Assembly: GCF_000787835.1 (NCBI RefSeq)
Contig: NZ_BBPP01000016.1
Location: forward strand, 1 to 63,590
Reading direction: 5' to 3'
DNA: 63,590 nucleotides
Origin: Streptacidiphilus melanogenes
GTDB lineage: Bacteria > Actinomycetota > Actinomycetes > Streptomycetales > Streptomycetaceae
Shown in pieces: positions 41,808 to 49,689 of the stretch (positions are counted from its first letter, which is position 1; each line of letters starts with the position of its first letter). Position numbers and translations under genes: made by a program. The notes beneath the pieces are model-generated. The model was not told the DNA's origin, did no database searches, and saw only the letters and a list, made by a program, of their open reading frames with translations.

Positions 41808-42077
41808 TCATGCCGTCGGCGGTGCCGGCGGGTTGCGATGGCGCTCCAGGGCGTCGACGGTCTCGGCGAGCGCAAGTTCGTGGTCGCGGGTCCCCGGACC
41901 GGTGGCGCGCGCGAACCAGAACGCGCCACCGTGGGTGAAGCAGGCGCGGACCGTCTGATCGCCGCGTGACATGCGGGCACTGCCGTCCGGCTCCCATTCC
42001 ACCTCCCAGCCGAACAGGCGAGCCGTGCTCTGCAGGTAGTGGGCGTCGTTGCCGAGCGGTACATCGCTTTGTGTCAT
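41808..42077 (-). CDS. Hypothetical protein
   Basis: 89 residues with a compact plan: a first half about a tyrosine/tryptophan-containing strand pattern (LFGWEVEWEPDGSARMSRGDQTVRACFTH) and a C-terminal helix. No family recognised. Start at 42077 chosen as the Met nearest to family-like sequence; the ribosome site is weak. Confidence 0.6.
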   Translation of the reverse strand: MTQSDVPLGNDAHYLQSTARLFGWEVEWEPDGSARMSRGDQTVRACFTHGGAFWFARATGPGTRDHELALAETVDALERHRNPPAPPTA

Positions 42078-42143
42078 GGCAGAGATACTCTCTGCTTCAG
42101 GTGGCCTGTTGCCACCACGCACGGCTTCGTCGCGATGGACGGT

Positions 42144-42425
42144 TCAGCGCGCCGACCACACCGGGCAGTCCCAGCGGTGACTCCAGATCACGAAGATGGT
42201 CTGCCCGACCTGCTCGTGGCAACGCTCCGCTGGGCAGCACCGAGGGTCCTGCGGGGCGGGACGCGCCCGCGCCTCGGGCACGCTTCCTGCCCACGTGGCC
42301 CGGAGCGGCGCGCTCTCGACGGCGCCGGGAAGTGCGGTGCGGGTCAGCGTGTGCAGCAGGCTGGTCCGGTACGACTCGAAGTCGAGCCCTGGGGGGCGTC
42401 GGCGCCGTCTCCTCATGGACCCCAT
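42144..42425 (-). CDS. Uncertain small open frame
   Basis: About 93 residues beginning with a run of Arg, then LDFESYRTSLLHTLTRTAL. No family and no good ribosome site. It fills most of an otherwise empty 455-nt stretch (42078-42533). It may not be a gene. Confidence 0.3.
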   Translation of the reverse strand: MGSMRRRRRRPPGLDFESYRTSLLHTLTRTALPGAVESAPLRATWAGSVPEARARPAPQDPRCCPAERCHEQVGQTIFVIWSHRWDCPVWSAR

Positions 42426-42533
42426 CGTGAGGCCGCCCAGGGCACACGGCACGGTCCGACACACCCGCCCCCGCACGAAGGCGCCGGGCACACGGTCGTC
42501 GCCCTTGACCTGGGCCGTAGCCGTCAGGCTGGG

Positions 42534-43022
42534 TCACCAGGCGTAGACCTGGATGATGATGCCGCGGCGTACCGCCTCCTCCGGCCCGGGGTGGGTCACC
42601 ACCACCGTGGTGCCGCTCGGATCGCGGCCCTCGACCCAGACGAACCCCTCAGCCGTCTGGCTGGTGATGTGGGCGCTCCGGTCCTTCAGTACTTGCTCGC
42701 AGCGCCGCAGTTCCTCGGCGCTGGGAGCCGTCCACATCACGCAGTGGACTCCGACGCCTCCGGTCATGTGTCCGGCATGCGGGCCCAAGGAACGCAGATA
42801 GAGTTCGGAGCCTTCTCCGCTGATCAGCAACGCGGCGGTGTCGGTCTGGTGGGAGACCTCCAGTCCCAGGAGGTCGCGGTAGAAGCGCACCGAATCCTCG
42901 AGGTCGAACACGTTCAGCACCACCGATGCCAGGCGGCACCCCACTGCGGCCGTGGTGCCGCTGTCAGGGCCCTGCCCCGGCGAAGGGGCACCAGACGGTA
43001 CTGAAGTCGGTGTTGATCCCAC
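42534..43022 (-). CDS. VOC-family (glyoxalase/bleomycin resistance-like) protein
   Basis: 162 residues. The VOC fold pattern starts at ASVVLNVFDLEDSVRFYRDLLGLEVS and ends with GFVWVEGRDPSGTTVVVTHPG. Typical metal ligands are only partly visible (His in GVHCVMW). It could be a dioxygenase, isomerase or binding protein; the substrate is unknown. Residues 1-25 are low-complexity, so the true start may be further in. Confidence 0.8.
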   Translation of the reverse strand: MGSTPTSVPSGAPSPGQGPDSGTTAAVGCRLASVVLNVFDLEDSVRFYRDLLGLEVSHQTDTAALLISGEGSELYLRSLGPHAGHMTGGVGVHCVMWTAPSAEELRRCEQVLKDRSAHITSQTAEGFVWVEGRDPSGTTVVVTHPGPEEAVRRGIIIQVYAW

Positions 43023-43159
43023 GGTGGAGCCTCCTTGTGTGCGCTGCGACGGCCCGAGAGTTGAGGGGTGGGCGGTGGCAAGAGGCAGTGCCGGGCGTGC
43101 CCGTCGCCGGGCACTGGCTGTGGCGGCTTTGGCCCACTCGCTTCAGGCGGGATGGCTGC

Positions 43160-43705
43160 CTATCGGTGGGCGGGGCGGTGCCCGAACAGGTGCAGCCCGC
43201 GATGGGTTCCGTCTGGTGGCGCAGCTTCAGCTTCAGCGCCAGGCGTCTCGGTGTCGCGTGACACTGGGGTGGCCAGGGGCCTCTGCTGGCTGATCAGGTC
43301 GTCGCGCTGTTCTGCGAGGTCGTCCCGCTGCTGGGCGAGGTCGTCGCGTTCCCGGCCGGCGGAGGCGCTCTCGGCGCGGGCCGAGTCGCGTTCCTCGATC
43401 AGGTCGTCGCGGTCCCTGCCGGCCGCGACGGTCTCACGGCGGGAATGCCGCAGCGCGTGACGCGCCTCGATGCCGCGGCGCGAGGTGCGGCGTGCGCCGA
43501 CGAGGAGCAGGCCCAGGCCCAGCATGGCGGCCGCGCCGACGATGATGCCGAAGAGGAAGAGCGCGCCCGTCGAGCCGGTCATGTGGTGGCCGAACACCGA
43601 GAACGCTCCGTTGACGGCGTGGGCGCTGCCGGTGTTGGTGAAAATTCCGGCCACGGCCACGACGGCCGCGGCGATCAGGATGATGAGTCCGAGAATAATG
43701 ATCAT
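43160..43705 (-). CDS. Membrane protein with C-terminal coiled coil
   Basis: About 181 residues. Two TM helices (MIIILGLIILIAAAVVAVAG and TGALFLFGIIVGAAAMLGLG) are followed by a charged coiled coil with three DDLxxQRDDL-type repeats. Start at 43705 with GGAGCG upstream. Similar small proteins are common in Streptomyces; function unknown. Confidence 0.75.
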   Translation of the reverse strand: MIIILGLIILIAAAVVAVAGIFTNTGSAHAVNGAFSVFGHHMTGSTGALFLFGIIVGAAAMLGLGLLLVGARRTSRRGIEARHALRHSRRETVAAGRDRDDLIEERDSARAESASAGRERDDLAQQRDDLAEQRDDLISQQRPLATPVSRDTETPGAEAEAAPPDGTHRGLHLFGHRPAHR

Positions 43706-43820
43706 GACGCGCTCCAAGAAATGGACATACGTCGTATAGCTACAGTAAACGTCCAATCCAGGCGCTACACCGTATCTACGGAGCGCATCCCCTCCTCACG
43801 GACCTCGACCCTTGAACTGG

Positions 43821-44416
43821 TCAGCACGACCTGGGTACAGCCTCCAACGCACAGAGCCGGGCCGTATCCCGGCGCCGCGCTGGAGACCTAGGTCTGAGCG
43901 AAGCCCGGGGCCTGTTCCGCCTGCCAATCCCGGGGCGCGGTCGCATCCCAGCGCCGTGTCCCCCAGCGGCGCACGGAGCCGGATCAACCAGCTCGCTGGC
44001 GCTGTGCCGGTTTCCCGGCTCTGTGGCCGCCGCCATGAGCCGGCCGGCGGTGACAGGGTCGGTCTCCGGGGGAACCACGAGGAGGTCCCAGCGGCCGACG
44101 TGGTAGGAGGACAGACTGATCTCGTACGGGTCCTGCTCCGCGTCGAACCAGCCCAAGTGCACCGTGTGCGTTCCGGCCCGGACCCGGTGCGGGATGCTCG
44201 CCCACAGGTGCCGGTTGACCGTGGCGTGGGTGATCCGGCCCAGCGGACGTCCAGTTCCGCGACCAGGGAAGGGAGCTCCCGCACCAGATCACGCGAGCGT
44301 GGCCACCAGGCGCCGTCCAGGCGGCAGCGCTCCCCAGCGGGCGTCACGGACAGGCGCACCGGCCGCGGGCGCTCAGGCGCCTCGGTGGGATGGTTGGTGA
44401 TGATCGCGTTGCTCAT
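43821..44416 (-). pseudogene. DUF5994-like gene broken by one missing base
   Basis: From ATG 44416 the frame reads the family opening (RLSVTPAGERCRLDGAWWPRSRDLVRELPSLVAELDVRW). At about 44239-44241 one G is missing from a G run (minus strand); the family sequence then goes on in the next frame: ITHATVNRHLWASIPHR, HLGWFDAEQDPYE and YHVGRWDLLVVPPETDP. The loss is a single indel in a homopolymer, so recent mutation and sequencing error are both possible. Confidence 0.8.
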
Positions 44417-44781
44417 GACAGTTACCCGACCGCAGACGGTCACCCGTCCGCTGCTTGATCTGCCTCGCGCCGTCGACTCTGACCGACGCATGCGGCTTGC
44501 TCTCACTCTCCACGCTAGCCGGGCGCCGCCCCGACCGGATGGGGCCGATCGGCGACATCGTGCGGACCAACCGGACCTGCTTCGCGGCCCGGGAAGGGCG
44601 GCGCGGACGGCCCCGAAACGGCCCTTGAGATCCCCACCACCCCGCATGCCGGAGGCGAAGACGGTCACCAGCAAACGCTTCCGTTCTTCCGCTCGATTCC
44701 TGCGGAAAGGAACGCAGGCGCCGTCTCGTCGCACACGGTGTTCGGAAGCCGACTCTGCGCAGATCATCTGGGATGCCCGAT

Positions 44782-44949
44782 TCACCGTTGCGGGGTCCGG
44801 GCGGAGCGCCGCCAGCGCATCGCGATGAAGACCAGGTCGGCAACGAGCAGTACGGCTCCGATGACCAGCAGGTAGAGCAGCCCGTGGGCGACGGCGCCGA
44901 TGATGCCCAGCACGATCGCGACGATCACGACTAGAAGGAAGAGGATCAT
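44782..44949 (-). CDS. Small two-helix hydrophobic protein, copy 2
   Basis: 55 residues, MILFLLVVIVAIVLGIIGAV followed by AHGLLYLLVIGAVLLVADLV and an Arg-rich tail. GAGGAGG upstream. 26 nt after the PRC-barrel copy 2 stop, the same layout as copies 1 and 3. Confidence 0.8.
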   Translation of the reverse strand: MILFLLVVIVAIVLGIIGAVAHGLLYLLVIGAVLLVADLVFIAMRWRRSARTPQR

Positions 44950-44975
44950 TGCCAGGCCTCCTCAAAAGGGGGTCG

Positions 44976-45332
44976 TCAGCGGCGGGCGAGCTGCCGCTCA
45001 CCGCCGGCGCCGGGTTGGTAGGCCAGGCCGTAGTGCTGGAAGATCGCTTCCTCGTCCGTGGCGGGCAACACGTCGGCGGTGCCGATCGCTGGGCAGCCCT
45101 TGACCAGCGACTTCGCATAGTTGACCTTGACGTACCCCGGTCCCACCACCGCGTCATCCAGGGAGCCGAAGACCAGCCGGTGGCGAGTGGGCAGGCCGAC
45201 CTGGACGGTGGCCATGGCCGGCTCGTCGGTGATGGTGTCCACATACACCGCCTCCAGCACTCCGATCTTGTGCCCGCCCCGGTCGACGACGGCATGCGTG
45301 CGCCACTCGCGAATGTTCGCTGCCTCGATCAC
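44976..45332 (-). CDS. PRC-barrel domain protein, copy 2
   Basis: 118 residues: IEAANIREWRTHAVVDRGGHKIGVLEAVYVD, ending GGERQLARR. GTG start with AAGGGAG. High similarity to copies 1 and 3 shows recent duplication of the two-gene module. Confidence 0.85.
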   Translation of the reverse strand: MIEAANIREWRTHAVVDRGGHKIGVLEAVYVDTITDEPAMATVQVGLPTRHRLVFGSLDDAVVGPGYVKVNYAKSLVKGCPAIGTADVLPATDEEAIFQHYGLAYQPGAGGERQLARR

Positions 45333-45526
45333 CGCGTCTCCCTTCCGATGGCCAGCCCTGAGCGAAGTCAGCCCGTGCGACCCGCCCACTTCCAGCTTGC
45401 CCCGCGCTCCGGGCGGTGCCAGGGCACACTCGGAGCGCCGTGGCGATGGCCGGCTGGGCATGACCGGAGCGATCCCTGCGCCCGGCGGGGATGTCGGGGT
45501 TCTCAGGTCGATGGCGGGTCGGCCAG

Positions 45527-45718
45527 CTACATGGCAGTGGGGGTGAGGACCGTGACCTGCGCGTCGTCGGCGTTGGTCTGCATGGCGGCGACACCAGCCA
45601 GGCAGGCGAGCTCGGTGGCGAAGGCAGTGCTTGCGGCGATGGTCTCGCCTGCGGTGCTCGTCAGCCGGAAGCGCCACTCTCCGGAGTTGTCGAGGTAGAC
45701 CTCGATGTTGCCGACCAT
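45527..45718 (-). CDS. DUF1508/YegP-like protein
   Basis: 63 residues: NIEVYLDNSGEWRFRLTSTAG, then a single repeat with AFATELACLAGVAAMQ. This is one copy of the YegP fold. Function unknown. It starts 5 nt after the stop of the DUF5994-like gene at 45723, so it is in the same operon. Confidence 0.8.
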   Translation of the reverse strand: MVGNIEVYLDNSGEWRFRLTSTAGETIAASTAFATELACLAGVAAMQTNADDAQVTVLTPTAM

Positions 45719-45722
45719 GACT

Positions 45723-46280
45723 TCACCTCTCTGGGACTGCTGGACGGGATCGGCGTCCAGCGACGGCGGGCTTGGGGTTGTGGCTGTGCCTTGTGCGGAT
45801 GTGGATGCGATCGCGCGGTGCGGTGGCCGACGGTGCCACGGGCCCGCCGGTCAGGAGCGCTTGGGCGCTCTGCTGGTTACCGGGGTGTGCCGCTGCGGTC
45901 ATGAGCTGTTTGGCCCGCCAGGGGGCGCACTCGGGTGGGACCACGAGCAATTCCCATTCCCCGTTGCGGTAGGAGAAGACCGTGATGGAGTGCGGGTCGT
46001 GGGCGAAGTCGTGCCAGTTCACCCGTACTTCGTATGAGCCGACCGGGACGCTGTGGCGCAGCTGCGTCCAGGCGGTCTCGTGGACCGCGGCGCGGGTGAT
46101 GCGGCCCCAAGCCTGTTCCACCTCCTCAAGCAGGGCGGGGAGTTGATCGGCGAGGTTGCGCGAGTGCGGCCACCAAGCGCCGTCGAGTCGAGGTCGTGGA
46201 CCGTCGGGGGCCAAGGCCAGCCGCAGCGGCAGGCGGTCTCGCGGAACGGCTGTGAGCGCGGAGGTGCTGTCTGTGGTCAT
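45723..46280 (-). CDS. DUF5994-like protein
   Basis: 185 residues with the family core: RLDGAWWPHSRNLADQLPALL, WGRITR, VNWHDFAHDPHSITVFSY, GEWELLVVPPECAPW and LMTAAAHPGN. The ATG follows AAAGGGA. Function unknown. It is one of four copies in 6 kb. Confidence 0.8.
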   Translation of the reverse strand: MTTDSTSALTAVPRDRLPLRLALAPDGPRPRLDGAWWPHSRNLADQLPALLEEVEQAWGRITRAAVHETAWTQLRHSVPVGSYEVRVNWHDFAHDPHSITVFSYRNGEWELLVVPPECAPWRAKQLMTAAAHPGNQQSAQALLTGGPVAPSATAPRDRIHIRTRHSHNPKPAVAGRRSRPAVPER

Positions 46281-46326
46281 GAAATTGTCCCTTTCTGGGT
46301 GCCAGCCTGGCCCAGGCCGGGCACGG

Positions 46327-47337
46327 TTAGATCCGGGTGAGGGGCTCGTCGGGGCTGTTGAGTGCGGGCCACGTGGCGGCGCGGGTGCGGGCGACGTCGG
46401 CGCGCAGGCGGGCCTTGCCGAGCTCACCGACCGGCTGGGCCTGCGAGGGCAGCATCGGCAGCGTGGACTCGAAGCCGTCCTGGACAGGGACGGGGTGGAG
46501 CAGGGCTTGCAGGAGCTCGGCGTCCGAGGGCGCGAGCCCGCGGTAGGTCTCGGCGAGGGGCGGCACCGGGCGCGACTGGGTTTCGAAGAAGCGCAGCATC
46601 TCGACAGGGAAGGGCATCACCAGGGTGCTGTTCTTCTCCGCGGAAACGTCCACGACGGTCTGCAGCAGCCGGAGTTGGAGTGCACCGGGGGTGTCGGCCA
46701 TCACGGCGGCCGCCTCGGAGAGTTTCTGGGAGGCCTGGAACTCGCCGTCGGCGGCGATCACCCGGGCGCGTCGTTCACGCTCCGCCTCGGCCTGCTTGGA
46801 CATGGAGCGCATCATCTGGTCGGGCAGGGCGATGTCCTTGATCTCGACGCGTTCGATGCGCAGTCCCCACGGCTCCTCGGTCGGGGCGTCCATGACCTGT
46901 TTGAGTTCGGCATTGATCTGGTCGCGGTCGGACAGCAGCGTGTCCAGGTCTGCGCGGCCGATGACGGAGCGCAGCGAGGTCTGGGCGATCTGGGAGACGG
47001 CATGTGGGTAGTTGTTGACGTTGACCAGAGCTTTGACGGGGTCGATGACGCGGAAGTAGACGACCGCGTCGACGGTGACCGTAACGTTGTCCGCGGTGAT
47101 GGCCCCCTGGGTGGCGACGCCGAGGACCTCGGTCTGCACCGAAACCTTCCGCATCCGGTCGCCGATCGGGCGGATCAGCCGCAAGCCCGGGCCGCGCATG
47201 CCCGGCAGGAGCCGGCCGAAGCGGAACACGACCCCCTTCTCGTACTGCTGCACGGTACGCAGGCTCAGCGAGACCAGGACAAGGGCGGCGATCGCGAGGA
47301 TCACCGCGACAGTGATCAGGACGACCACGATGTTCAC
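46327..47337 (-). CDS. SPFH/Band 7 membrane protein (slipin type)
   Basis: About 336 residues. An N-terminal TM helix (VVVLITVAVILAIAALVLVSL) precedes the stomatin core: YEKGVVFRFGRLLPGMRGPGL, ITADNVTVTVDAVVYFRV, ALPDQMMRSMSKQAEAERERRARVIAADGE. It probably scaffolds membrane microdomains. The GTG at 47337 overlaps the upstream stop as GTGA, which supports this start. Confidence 0.9.
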   Translation of the reverse strand: MNIVVVLITVAVILAIAALVLVSLSLRTVQQYEKGVVFRFGRLLPGMRGPGLRLIRPIGDRMRKVSVQTEVLGVATQGAITADNVTVTVDAVVYFRVIDPVKALVNVNNYPHAVSQIAQTSLRSVIGRADLDTLLSDRDQINAELKQVMDAPTEEPWGLRIERVEIKDIALPDQMMRSMSKQAEAERERRARVIAADGEFQASQKLSEAAAVMADTPGALQLRLLQTVVDVSAEKNSTLVMPFPVEMLRFFETQSRPVPPLAETYRGLAPSDAELLQALLHPVPVQDGFESTLPMLPSQAQPVGELGKARLRADVARTRAATWPALNSPDEPLTRI

Positions 47338-47513
47338 ATCCTTCGATGGTTCGTCAGGCTCCGCTGTGCGGACGGGTGTCCCCAGCGCAGATTGCGTCGG
47401 TTCGCACAGCGAAGCAGGATCAGGAGCAGCCCCCCGGCCGGCAACCAGAGCCAATGGGCTGCGGAAGCCGCCGCGAGCAGGACCATCAGGCAGACGACGA
47501 GCCACGCGATCAC
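47334..47513 (-). CDS. Short membrane protein of the slipin operon
   Basis: 59 residues, almost all hydrophobic (IAWLVVCLMVLLAAASAAHWLWLPAGGLLLILL) with a basic tail. GTGA overlaps on both sides (47510-47513 and 47334-47337) make it a coupled middle gene. It is too small to be a standard NfeD protein. Confidence 0.65.
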   Translation of the reverse strand: MIAWLVVCLMVLLAAASAAHWLWLPAGGLLLILLRCANRRNLRWGHPSAQRSLTNHRRM

Positions 47514-47800
47514 AGCGGGACTGTCGAGGCGCGCCCACGGTCGATGCGTCCTTTGGTGTCCGAGCGCGGCTCCCGGCTGGGTCGGGCCCGTCGGCGGGAC
47601 TCGGTCGGTGTGCGTCGCAGGCCGGTCGTCAGGGGACGGTGAACCGTGTGCCGGACCGCAGCGCCTCGCCGACGGAGCCGCCAACGGTGCGGCTGGACGG
47701 TCGTCGGCAGCGCGGTGTGACGGGCGTTGGCCAAGTGAATCAGCAGCACGCACGCGCCGATCATGGCGGCGAGCACGAGGAGGGTGAAGAGCGTCGTCAT
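47510..47800 (-). CDS. Small protein with N-terminal TM helix, first gene of the slipin operon
   Basis: 96 residues: MTTLFTLLVLAAMIGACVLLI followed by an Arg-rich soluble tail. It lies 5 nt after the DUF5994-like stop at 47806, so both may share a transcript. Confidence 0.6.
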   Translation of the reverse strand: MTTLFTLLVLAAMIGACVLLIHLANARHTALPTTVQPHRWRLRRRGAAVRHTVHRPLTTGLRRTPTESRRRARPSREPRSDTKGRIDRGRASTVPL

Positions 47801-47805
47801 CGCTC

Positions 47806-48408
47806 TCACCTACCTGAGGACACGGTGACGCGTCCGATGGGCATGACCAGCGGAACGGACAGCGCCGCGCCGCCTTCGGACTCCCATGCGTCTTCCGCGC
47901 CCGAGTCGCGAGGCACGACACCGGCGGCCCCGGCGCGGCCGAGTTCGGCTGCGATCAGGGCGCTCGCGGTTGATGCGCCGGCCGGGTCGCTCGCGGCGGC
48001 CATCAGCCGGGCGGCAGCCGCCGGGGCGGTCTGCGGTGGGATGACGAGCAGGTCCCAGCGGCCCGCGCGGTAGGACAGGAGCAGGAGCTTGTGCGGGTCC
48101 TGCTCGGTGGTGAACCAGCCGACCTTGACCACGTGGCCCGGGACCGGAACCTCACGCGGCAGTGACTCCCAGTGGCGAGGGTTCACGTTGACCCTGGTGA
48201 TCCGCCCCCACTCCCGGTCCAACGTGGGGATGAGGGAGGGCAGTTCGCGAAGGAGGTCGCCGGAGTGCGGCCACCAGGCGCCGTCCAGGGCGCCGACGGC
48301 GAGGCCACTGCCGCTGGCGGCGGGCCGCAGGGCGAGCCGCAGCGCGGACGATTCCGTGCGCGGCGGGGGAAGGGCGACCGGGGGTGGTCGCAGGAGTGAC
48401 ACGGACAT
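47806..48408 (-). CDS. DUF5994-like protein
   Basis: 200 residues. Core segments are LDGAWWPHSGDLLRELPSL, WGRITRVNVNPRHWESLP, VGWFTTEQDPHKLLLLSY and AGRWDLLVIPPQTAP. Start at 48408 with AGGA at 9 nt. A Pro-rich N terminus and an extended C terminus distinguish it from the other copies. Confidence 0.8.
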   Translation of the reverse strand: MSVSLLRPPPVALPPPRTESSALRLALRPAASGSGLAVGALDGAWWPHSGDLLRELPSLIPTLDREWGRITRVNVNPRHWESLPREVPVPGHVVKVGWFTTEQDPHKLLLLSYRAGRWDLLVIPPQTAPAAAARLMAAASDPAGASTASALIAAELGRAGAAGVVPRDSGAEDAWESEGGAALSVPLVMPIGRVTVSSGR

Positions 48409-48568
48409 GATGTGCGTCCTGTCTCCGGACCCGCGCGCAGGCCCGGTGTCGGCGTTCGCCGAGAACGACAGGGGCACTGCAGCCGGTGTGCGGAAGACCC
48501 TCGGTACCTCCACACTACTCCGCGCCGGGCCACAAAGCACCGGCACCAGGCCGCCGACGCCGTGCGGA

Positions 48569-48826
48569 TCAGACCTCGCCAGAGTGCGGATGGTCACCGC
48601 CGGACGAACGCTCGGGAAGCAGATCGGGGTCGCCGGGGACGCGGGTGGTGTCGACGGTGAGGTGAAGTCTCGTGCCGGTCCCGTCCCGGCCCGTCGGGTA
48701 GCTGCGCTGCTCGGTGCTGGCGAAGGCGCTGCGTAGCAGGAGCGCGACCTCACGCGCGGCTTCGGGGGTAGCGGCGATGATGCGGACATCGGCATATCCG
48801 AGGGGCGGCAGTTGCTGGTCTTCCAC
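48569..48826 (-). CDS. Hypothetical protein
   Basis: 85 residues. ADVRIIAATPEAAREVALLLRSAFASTEQRSYP and RLHLTVDTTR suggest a small alpha/beta fold. GTG start with GGGGGAGGA upstream. No family recognised. Confidence 0.65.
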   Translation of the reverse strand: MEDQQLPPLGYADVRIIAATPEAAREVALLLRSAFASTEQRSYPTGRDGTGTRLHLTVDTTRVPGDPDLLPERSSGGDHPHSGEV

Positions 48827-49102
48827 GGGTCCTCCCCCTTTCCAAGGATGGGCGACATGGTTCGAACCGGTCGTGGCCTGGCTGGTCGGTGACGCTCCCG
48901 GCTTGGTCAGTCACGTACATGCCATGCCTCAGGGTGGTGAGGGCTGTCGAGGAGACGTGGCAGTGAGTCCACGCCACCACGCTACGCCCGCCCCGCCGGA
49001 GTAACGTGAAACCAGACGCGGAGGAGCGTTGAACGTCGGTGCCCGTGTCGACCGCCCCCGGCCGTCAACGGCTCACGTGCGCGGCGGACAGGTGGTGTTC
49101 CC

Positions 49103-49582
49103 ATGAGTGTCGATCCCTTGACGCCGGCAGACGGTCGGCTGCTTCCGGACATGAGCGACTGGCCACGGGCACCCGGAGCGGTGGCGCTGCGGCTGGAGAC
49201 GACCGCGTCCCGGCTGGGGGTGCATGACGGGGCCTGGTGGCCGCGCTCTCGTGACCTCGCTGTGGAGTTGCCGGCGCTGATCACGGCGGTGACGCCGCAC
49301 GTGGGGCCGATCGAACGGGTGGGCCTGGACGCCGCCGCATGGGACGGCGTGCCGGGGCGGATGACCATCGACGATCGCGTCGTCCACATCGACTGGTTCC
49401 CGGTCGGCGACGACACTGTGATCCTCACCCGCGGTGCCCACGACCACTTCCTGCTCCTGGTCGTCCCTCCCGATGCGGGCGCGGAAGCCGCCCACGCTGC
49501 CATGGCCGCCGCCGTGCTGGCCGGTGCCTCGGAATCGGCCCGGCAGATCTTCGTCAAGACCGGCATCACACCAGCCATGTGA
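49103..49582 (+). CDS. DUF5994-like protein
   Basis: 159 residues: RLGVHDGAWWPRSRDLAVELPAL, GPIERVGLDAAAWDGVP, IDWFPVGDDTVILTR and HFLLLVVPPDAG. It is the only copy on the plus strand and the most divergent of the four. Confidence 0.75.
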   Translation: MSVDPLTPADGRLLPDMSDWPRAPGAVALRLETTASRLGVHDGAWWPRSRDLAVELPALITAVTPHVGPIERVGLDAAAWDGVPGRMTIDDRVVHIDWFPVGDDTVILTRGAHDHFLLLVVPPDAGAEAAHAAMAAAVLAGASESARQIFVKTGITPAM

Positions 49583-49689
49583 CTCGCTGTCCAGCACCCG
49601 TCCGCGCCGCAACAAGCAGCCCGATCCGGTGTGTCACCTCGCGGTGGGCCGCTTGATGGAGTGTCTGCGCTGGGCGCTCCGGTGGGCGG

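Noticed and set aside
41347-41811. Minus-strand frame starting with an ATGA overlap at 41811
   Set aside because: The first 50 codons look protein-like and the overlap is tempting, but the frame then runs about 260 nt through the PRC-barrel gene in another frame.
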